Source: Patescibacteria group bacterium
Lineage (GTDB): Bacteria > Patescibacteriota > Gracilibacteria > UM-FILTER-43-11
Direction of reading: 5' to 3'
Length of the DNA stretch: 64,000 nt
Assembly (NCBI GenBank): GCA_018817125.1
Contig: JAHIUN010000002.1
Span: 142,187-206,186 of the forward strand
Below are positions 58,592-64,000 of the stretch, piece by piece. Position numbers and translations under genes: made by a program. Each line of letters starts with the position of its first letter. The first letter of the stretch is position 1. The notes beneath the pieces are model-generated. The model made no database searches and was not told the DNA's origin. It saw only the letters and a program-made list of their open reading frames with translations.

Positions 58592-60613
58592 ATGATCACC
58601 TTATACCTTTCTTTAGCTATAGGAGTTTTAAGTCTTGCATACGCGGGCTACATCACTTACAGGGTAATTCAGCAAGACAGCGGAACTCCTAAAATGCAGG
58701 AAATTGCCAAGGCCATCCGGGAGGGGGCTATGGCTTATATGAACCGCCAGTTTAAGACCATCGCGGTTTTTGCGGTCATCTTATTCGGCATTTTAAGCTG
58801 GATTTTAGGGCTCAATATCGGGATCGCTTTTATTTTTGGAGCGCTTCTTTCCGGCGTCGCCGGTTATACGGGTATGAACGTGTCGGTCCGTGCCAATGTG
58901 CGCACCGCCTCCGCCGCCAAAAAAGGTTTAAGTCAGGCACTGACGGTGGCGTTTCAGGGAGGCTCGGTGAATGGTCTCGCCGTTGTAGGGTTGTCACTGG
59001 TCGGTGTGAGCGGGCTTTTTCTTTTCTTCCATTATATGGGGATTGAGACCATAGAGATCCCGCACCTTTTGATCGGTTTCGGATTCGGCGCCTCACTCAT
59101 CTCGCTGTTTGCCCGTGTGGGCGGAGGGATTTATACCAAAGCGGCCGATGTGGGCGCGGATCTGGTCGGAAAAATAGAAGCCGGTATTCCGGAAGACGAC
59201 CCGCGGAATCCCGCGACCATCGCCGATAATGTCGGTGACAATGTCGGCGACTGCGCCGGTATGGGGGCGGATCTGTTTGAAACCTACGCCGTTACACTGA
59301 TCGCCGCCATGATCCTGGCGGTGGCGGAAGGGTTTTCGATAACCTTCATCTTTTATCCGCTGGTACTGGGAGCGGTGGCGGTCATCGCTTCGGTCATTGG
59401 TACGAATTTTATTAAAACAAAGAAGAAGACCGGCATTATGACCGCTCTTTATAAGGGGATGGCCGTAACACAGGTGCTGTCGCTGATCGGTTTTTATATC
59501 GCTACGATGGTGATGATCCCTTCAAGCGCTAATCCGATGGGATTATTCCTGGCCACATTTGTGGGTACCGCTGTTACAGTGCTTTTGATTATTATTACCG
59601 AATACTACACCGCTACTAAATACCGGCCGGTGCGCGAAACCGCTAAAGCCTCCGAAACCGGCGCCGGTACCAACATCATCATCGGCTTATCTATGGGGAT
59701 GGAGAGTACTTTCTTGCCGCTTTTGGTGATTGTGGGAGCTATGATGGCCTCCTTTTACTTTGGCGGTCTGTACGGCATTGCTATTGCCGCGGTGTCTATG
59801 CTTTCCAGCACAGGTATGATCATCGCGATGGATTCTTATGGTCCGATTACTGATAATGCCGGCGGCATTGCGGAAATGGCTCATCTGGATAAGAAAGTCC
59901 GCAAAGTGACCGACGCATTGGATGCTGTCGGAAACACGACTAAGGCCGTGACCAAAGGTTATGCCATCGGTTCCGCGGCGCTTGCCGCGCTGGTCCTTTT
60001 TCAGGATTACAACGGAGCGCTTCTGCAGTCCGGCAAACGTCTGATTTTTGATTTAACCGATCATCAGGTGATCGCCGGTTTATTTATTGGTGCCTTGATC
60101 CCGTTCATCTTTTCTTCCGTTACCATGAAAGCGGTGGGCCGTTCTGCCCACGCGGTTGTGGAGGAAGTCCGCCGTCAGTTTAAAGAGATCAAGGGGATTA
60201 TGGAAGGCAAGGCTCAGCCTGAATATAAAAAATGTGTGGACATCGTCACCAAAGCCGCGCTTTTTGAAATGATCGTTCCGGCACTTATCGCGGTCCTTTC
60301 GCCGGTACTGGTCGGCTTTATTCTTGGCCCTAAAGCGCTTGGCGGTATGCTGATCGGTGTGATCGCCTCCGGCCTGCTCTTAGCGCTTTCTATGTGCAAT
60401 GGGGGTGCCACGTGGGATAACGCCAAAAAATACATCGAAGACGGCCACCATGGAGGCAAGGGGTCCGAGGCTCATAAAGCCGCTGTGGTCGGTGATACGG
60501 TCGGCGATCCTTATAAAGACACATCCGGTCCGGCTCTGAACGCGCTGATCAAGGTGATCAATATGATCGCCCTTCTGATCGCTCCGCTGATCGCGTCATG
60601 GAGTTTGTTATAA
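58592..60613 (+). CDS. hppA: Membrane-bound proton-translocating pyrophosphatase
   Basis: 673 residues, about 16 membrane helices. Pyrophosphate/Mg site '[20 protein letters not shown]', '[19 protein letters not shown]', '[17 protein letters not shown]' and '[20 protein letters not shown]'. The determinant position reads '[11 protein letters not shown]': Lys in place of Ala marks the K-independent class, which pumps protons. Stores pyrophosphate energy as an ion gradient, valuable to a fermentative cell. Followed by a strong terminator. Confidence 0.96.
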   Translation: MITLYLSLAIGVLSLAYAGYITYRVIQQDSGTPKMQEIAKAIREGAMAYMNRQFKTIAVFAVILFGILSWILGLNIGIAFIFGALLSGVAGYTGMNVSVRANVRTASAAKKGLSQALTVAFQGGSVNGLAVVGLSLVGVSGLFLFFHYMGIETIEIPHLLIGFGFGASLISLFARVGGGIYTKAADVGADLVGKIEAGIPEDDPRNPATIADNVGDNVGDCAGMGADLFETYAVTLIAAMILAVAEGFSITFIFYPLVLGAVAVIASVIGTNFIKTKKKTGIMTALYKGMAVTQVLSLIGFYIATMVMIPSSANPMGLFLATFVGTAVTVLLIIITEYYTATKYRPVRETAKASETGAGTNIIIGLSMGMESTFLPLLVIVGAMMASFYFGGLYGIAIAAVSMLSSTGMIIAMDSYGPITDNAGGIAEMAHLDKKVRKVTDALDAVGNTTKAVTKGYAIGSAALAALVLFQDYNGALLQSGKRLIFDLTDHQVIAGLFIGALIPFIFSSVTMKAVGRSAHAVVEEVRRQFKEIKGIMEGKAQPEYKKCVDIVTKAALFEMIVPALIAVLSPVLVGFILGPKALGGMLIGVIASGLLLALSMCNGGATWDNAKKYIEDGHHGGKGSEAHKAAVVGDTVGDPYKDTSGPALNALIKVINMIALLIAPLIASWSLL

Positions 60614-60642
60614 GAGCTCAGAAAACAAGACACAAAACCCTG

Positions 60643-60671
60643 AAGGCGTGATTAATCAATCGCGCCTTTTT
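60643..60671 (+). terminator. hppA terminator
   Basis: AAGGCGTGATT pairs with AATCGCGCCTT (11 bp, one G-T) around AATC, followed by TTTG. 30 nt after the stop. Confidence 0.9.
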
Positions 60672-60682
60672 GTATTTTGATT

Positions 60683-60883
60683 CTACAAAGATTTCAGTTC
60701 CTCGACCAATTCCTCCATTTTTTCATCAGATAGTCCGTGAGCAGTGCAGGCTCCGCGGACGGTTTCCATGGATTCTACATTCAGATTTCCTGAAAGCAGT
60801 CCATATTCAAAAAAGAGATCTTTGGCATGAGGTTTTATCTCAAGGACTTCGTGGAGGGTCATGTCTGGGTGCAGTTCAGGCAT
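60683..60883 (-). CDS. DUF1858 protein
   Basis: 66 residues. 'LHPDMTLHEVLEIKPHAKDLFFEYGLLSGN' has the DUF1858 pattern (ITxDMxLxEVLExxPxAxxVLxxyGL.C..C), here without the usual pair of Cys: 'LLSGNLNVESMETVRGACTAHG' keeps one Cys later. Small helical cytoplasmic protein related to the N-terminus of ScdA-type iron repair proteins; function unknown. Convergent to hppA across the terminator. Confidence 0.85.
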   Translation of the reverse strand: MPELHPDMTLHEVLEIKPHAKDLFFEYGLLSGNLNVESMETVRGACTAHGLSDEKMEELVEELKSL

Positions 60884-60923
60884 GATTATTTGGTTAGTGA
60901 TTGTTTTTATTATAACAGAATTT

Positions 60924-60951
60924 TTGACAGAGGAAAAATATTGAGTATAAT
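60924..60951 (+). promoter_or_regulatory. Consensus sigma70 promoter
   Basis: TTGACA at 60924-60929, 16-nt spacer, TATAAT at 60946-60951; both hexamers perfect, 19 nt before the methyltransferase ATG. Confidence 0.8.
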
Positions 60952-60970
60952 CGTTTACTAATAAGGCTTA

Positions 60971-61945
60971 ATGAAACCATTAGAAAACTATTTTAATGAC
61001 AGGCCGCTCCAATCTGATGCCGAAGCGCTTTCGGACCGAAAGCTGGATTTTGAGTCTGACCGCAATGAAGTGAATAATCTGGTGATGAATCTGGTCATCA
61101 AATATCTGGCATCCTATCTGGAAGTGGCGCAGGCGGATATCGTAGCGATGCGCCGGGATATCCACCGGGCTATCACCCGGCGAAAATCCTTTCCCGCCGA
61201 CCTTTTGATTGTTCGGCAGTACGGGGCGGATATGATAGGGGAGGGCAGTGATGATTTTCCCGTCAGGTGCCTGGCGGACAGCCGGCAGACCGCGGCGATT
61301 TTTAAAGAAATCGCTTTTAATGAACATTTTAAGGCCAATGGCCGTTTTGTCGGGATAGACTGGGGGTCGGGAACCGGTATCTTAACGCTGGCAATGGCGA
61401 TTGCCGCGCGTCGTGCGGAAGTCAGTGAACGGCTCTCTGTTGGCATAGACCTGCGTGAGCGGGCGGCCCGGCATTCCAGGCGGGTGCTGAAACAGGCGTT
61501 GGGCTCTAACGAAGCGCAGGTCATTTGCAATAATATCCTTAAATCCAGGATCCTTCCGGATTTACTGAAAAAACACCCGATTCACTTCTGGGTCAGCGAG
61601 ACGATTTCCAGGACCACTCCTCCTATTGATCTTAAAAGGCGCGATTTTGGTTTTACTCACCGGGAGATCATGTATCGCGATAAAAATGAAGCCAGCGATG
61701 ATCCATTTCCCGAGTTTTTGGGCAAGACCATGAATGTCCTGCCGGATTTTCTCGACAGGGTCAGGAAAGGTGAGGTCGCCATGTTCCCCGATATCGCCAA
61801 TCGGCTTTATCATCCCCATAAGGAGCGTTCTCTCTTAACACTGAAAACAGGTTTAAAAACCCCTTTAAGACTGCAGGACATCGGCAGGGAATTTGATGCG
61901 TATGAAGATCTGGGAGAAGATCCGAAGCGGTGGGGTGATAAATAA
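60971..61945 (+). CDS. SAM-dependent methyltransferase-like protein
   Basis: 324 residues. The helical N-terminus (1-120) has 'YLASYLEVAQADIVAMRRDI'; then a Rossmann methyltransferase core 'GRFVGIDWGSGTGILTLAMA', 'RLSVGIDLRERAARHSRRVL', 'AQVICNNILKSRILPDLLKK' and 'HFWVSETISRTTPP' (PRMT-like acidic loop with Ser-Glu-Thr). Substrate unknown; the SET-like loop hints at an N-methyltransferase for protein or small molecule. Consensus promoter upstream, no partner gene. Confidence 0.75.
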   Translation: MKPLENYFNDRPLQSDAEALSDRKLDFESDRNEVNNLVMNLVIKYLASYLEVAQADIVAMRRDIHRAITRRKSFPADLLIVRQYGADMIGEGSDDFPVRCLADSRQTAAIFKEIAFNEHFKANGRFVGIDWGSGTGILTLAMAIAARRAEVSERLSVGIDLRERAARHSRRVLKQALGSNEAQVICNNILKSRILPDLLKKHPIHFWVSETISRTTPPIDLKRRDFGFTHREIMYRDKNEASDDPFPEFLGKTMNVLPDFLDRVRKGEVAMFPDIANRLYHPHKERSLLTLKTGLKTPLRLQDIGREFDAYEDLGEDPKRWGDK

Positions 61946-61946
61946 T

Positions 61947-62444
61947 TTAATTCAGTTGGTCGATCGCTTCATCGACCCCTAATTTAAGGTAGGTTTTAAA
62001 GATTTCAGGATCCAGGCTGTAAACAATGGCAAAGGAAGTGATGATGATGATGACGGACAGCCATTTGGTGTAACGGCCGCGGGTTTTGGTGAAAAGAAGA
62101 ATCGCCAGAATTGCCATGATGGCAGGAGCCACTACCTTTATATCCCCGAGGGGGATCTGATGCCCTTTTACATACTCTTCTGATTTTTCCAGAAAATCCG
62201 CCACATTGAAACTGATGTTTTTAAAAATAAAGATGATCTCCAGAACGTAAACTGCCAGAAGCCCCCGGGAGGCCCACTTAGTCGATTCCCCCTCCGTCCG
62301 GTAGACTTCGTAAATAACCGTGGGCAGTAAACCGAACATGGTGATGAGCGGCATCTGATATTTGATGCCGGCAAGAATGCCGATAAGAGCGATAATGCTG
62401 AGGACTGTGCAGATCGTTCCGGCGTTTTTAAAAGGTTTTGCCAT
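61947..62444 (-). CDS. Multi-pass membrane protein, unknown
   Basis: 165 residues from ATG 62444. About five hydrophobic helices ('ICTVLSIIALIGILAGI', 'ITMFGLLPTVIYEVY', 'GLLAVYVLEIIFIFK', 'VVAPAIMAILAILLF', 'WLSVIIIITSFAIVYSL') with an acidic end. No family recognised. 68 nt downstream of rimO on the same strand; the stop touches that of the convergent methyltransferase. Confidence 0.7.
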   Translation of the reverse strand: MAKPFKNAGTICTVLSIIALIGILAGIKYQMPLITMFGLLPTVIYEVYRTEGESTKWASRGLLAVYVLEIIFIFKNISFNVADFLEKSEEYVKGHQIPLGDIKVVAPAIMAILAILLFTKTRGRYTKWLSVIIIITSFAIVYSLDPEIFKTYLKLGVDEAIDQLN

Positions 62445-62512
62445 TTTGAAAGGGGTAAAAATCGTAAGACACTGCTTAGAATATAACAAATTCAGTCTCT
62501 TTTGGCACTGCC

Positions 62513-63823
62513 TCATTCAGGATGTCCCCATAGGTCGTAGGGGCCGGCCTCCGTGATCCTGATCGTGTGGAATCGGTTCAATGTCAGGGGTTTTTCAGAC
62601 CGGATGTAGACAAATCCATCGATTTCCGGGGCGAATTTCATAATACGGCCGCTATAACATTTTTTATCAGCGTCATAATGTTCGATAAGGGCTGTCTGCT
62701 TCTGGCCGGCCAGAATTTTGTTTTTCCCGAATGAGATTTTTTGCTGGAGGAGCATGGCCTTTTTTCTCCGTTCCTTTTTAACGCGCTCCGGAATCTGCCC
62801 TTTCAGCGGATAGGCGTCCGTTCCCTTTTCTCTGGAATACTCAAAAACACCCACATGATCGAACTGGATCGTCTGGATGAAAGTAAGCAGGCTTTTAAAG
62901 TTTTGAGCGGTTTCCCCGGGGAATCCGACGATCAGGCTGGTCCTAAGGGCAATAGCGGGGATAGCCTTACGGATATCTCTGATCTTCCGCAGGGTGCGGG
63001 CCGTGTCATAAGGACGGCGCATGGCCCTGAGTATTTCAGGATCTCCGTGCTGGAGGGGGATATCGAGGTATTTAGCGATCTTGGGAGACTTTTTTATGAC
63101 GGAAAGGAGCTCTTTATCCAGCCGTTCAGGATAAACATAAAGCACACGTACCCAAAAATCACCTTTAACAGCGGTTATTTTTTTCAGAAGGTCAGCGAGC
63201 TTTTTCTTTTTATACAGGTCAACTCCATAATAACCGCAGTCCTGAGCGACCAGAACGATTTCTTTTACACCGAGTTTCAGGAGGGATTTTACTTCATCCA
63301 GAATGGATTTTTCGGGCCGGCTCCGGTAGCGGCCTTTCAGGGTCGGAATCAGGCAGAAGCGGCAGGCGTTGTTACACCCTTCCGCGATTTTTACGTAGGC
63401 ATAAGAAGGGGGAGTGATGAGCAGTTTGCCGGGCATACCTATATAATGAGTGGGTTCAGGACTGACGGCGTAGATTTTCTTTCCCTCCGCCACTTCTTTT
63501 AGGATGGGCGCGATCTCGGGATAATGAAAGCCGCTGACCACCGCATAAAGATGAGGATATTTTTTAAATATATCTTTTTTAAGAAGGCCGGTGAGGCAGC
63601 CAGTCAAAATCACTTTCTTTCCTTTAAGGCTCGCCAGTTTTTCATACGCTTCGTCACGGGCTTTCCCTAAAAAAGCACAGGTATTAAGAAGAACGATATC
63701 GGCCTTATCAACGCCTGTCAGGCGGATATCCTGAGGGAATTCGGCCAGCAGACTTTCCGTGTCCGCTATATTTTTAGGGCAACCCAGGGTGATAACACCT
63801 ACATTGATCTGTTTTTTACGCAT
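62513..63823 (-). CDS. rimO: Ribosomal protein S12 methylthiotransferase RimO
   Basis: 436 residues, MiaB/RimO family. N-terminal UPF0004 domain with 'ITLGCPKNIADTESLLAEF', 'LLNTCAFLGKARDEAYEKLA', 'VILTGCLTG' (three cluster Cys), radical SAM 'IAEGCNNACRFCLIPTLKGR' (CxxxCxxC) and a C-terminal TRAM domain 'GQKQTALIEHYDADKKCYSG'. 'LGCPKN' is typical of RimO rather than MiaB. Adds a methylthio group to an Asp of S12. Confidence 0.93.
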   Translation of the reverse strand: MRKKQINVGVITLGCPKNIADTESLLAEFPQDIRLTGVDKADIVLLNTCAFLGKARDEAYEKLASLKGKKVILTGCLTGLLKKDIFKKYPHLYAVVSGFHYPEIAPILKEVAEGKKIYAVSPEPTHYIGMPGKLLITPPSYAYVKIAEGCNNACRFCLIPTLKGRYRSRPEKSILDEVKSLLKLGVKEIVLVAQDCGYYGVDLYKKKKLADLLKKITAVKGDFWVRVLYVYPERLDKELLSVIKKSPKIAKYLDIPLQHGDPEILRAMRRPYDTARTLRKIRDIRKAIPAIALRTSLIVGFPGETAQNFKSLLTFIQTIQFDHVGVFEYSREKGTDAYPLKGQIPERVKKERRKKAMLLQQKISFGKNKILAGQKQTALIEHYDADKKCYSGRIMKFAPEIDGFVYIRSEKPLTLNRFHTIRITEAGPYDLWGHPE

Positions 63824-64000
63824 ATACAGCAGTATAGCAGATTGAATTCATACGGACATCCAAAACAAGCAAAAGTCGAAGAAGCCTCCGGAGCATCGGA
63901 CGATATGCAACCTGGAACCTCGACCAAAAGAAACCGGGGTCCCCGGAAAATGTGAAAGGAGCGATAGCGACTGTATTTTCTGGGGCAGGGCCTGCCTGCC
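63824..64000. other. Right-end region with the CCCCRGAAAAT hairpin
   Basis: CCCCGGAAAAT (63941-63951) pairs with ATTTTCTGGGG (63975-63985) around a GGAGCGATAGCGAC-type loop, as at 21106. CTCCGGAG and a GGGGTCCCC palindrome lie before it and GGGCCTGCCTG after it. No gene seen; the edge cuts the feature. Confidence 0.6.

Noticed and set aside
63985..64000. Start of another tRNA at the right edge, by likeness to 21228
   Set aside because: The text GGGCCTGCCTG matches, but the TGGT expected for CCA and discriminator is missing and only 15 nt remain.

Overview
The window looks like a chromosome segment of a Candidate Phyla Radiation (Patescibacteria) bacterium, possibly Peregrinibacteria-like. 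The evidence is: compact single-copy housekeeping genes, TGA used as a normal stop, PrgI and TraC-like type IV secretion relatives of the sort common in CPR genomes, PilT, a three-repeat SLH protein, many small lipoproteins, and ribosomal protein L9 (reported missing from Microgenomates). The lineage is inferred from content and was not tested by phylogeny.

Layout. 1-5932: an efflux adaptor cut by the window edge, a FecR-domain protein, four small lipoproteins (three of them related) and a DUF4349 protein. 5956-7340: an island between two terminators that holds a radical SAM/SPASM enzyme and a 30-residue Cys-containing peptide, a probable RiPP cassette; a small Cys-His-Asp hydrolase-like gene follows. 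7942-13626: DUF2207, DUF4342, a Kazal-like lipoprotein, tRNA-Phe, folA-thyA and pgk. 13690-25211: a baseplate-J-like anchored protein, TraC-like and PrgI proteins, an SLH protein, efp, an IMPase, a CAT-anticodon tRNA, an NlpC-like protein, rplI, a family-5 binding protein and secG. 25345-31606: a small protein, comF, purQ with a PurS-like tail, proB-proC-proA and a SpoU methyltransferase. 31622-42288: an unknown AT-rich gene, chorismate mutase, an S23-type four-helix protein, clpC, fmt, nrnA, a TrmB regulator, a degenerate sensor kinase, a VTT membrane protein, tRNA-Leu and a broken REP-associated transposase. 42354-64000: ligA, pilT, pyrH, frr, rseP, dnaA, pyrC, pyrB, obg, NYN, an amidohydrolase, a histone-tailed YtxH protein, hppA, a methyltransferase and rimO.

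Function. The genes cover pyrimidine synthesis (pyrB, pyrC, pyrH), thymidylate and folate (thyA, folA), one purine step (purQ), proline from glutamate (proB, proA, proC), translation (fmt, efp, frr, rplI, rimO, obg, three tRNAs), replication (dnaA, ligA), proteolysis (clpC, rseP), a proton pyrophosphatase and a surface system (pilus, SLH, lipoproteins).

Two things stand out. First is the RiPP-like cassette, whose strong Shine-Dalgarno sites contrast with the A/T-rich, SD-poor leaders of nearly every other gene. Second is a genome-wide architecture. Many intergenic gaps hold an 80-150 nt fold-back built from a short degenerate word repeated directly and then in reverse complement, with a different word in each gap. 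Related units occur inside obg, comF and the transposase, and one pair brackets the S23-type gene.
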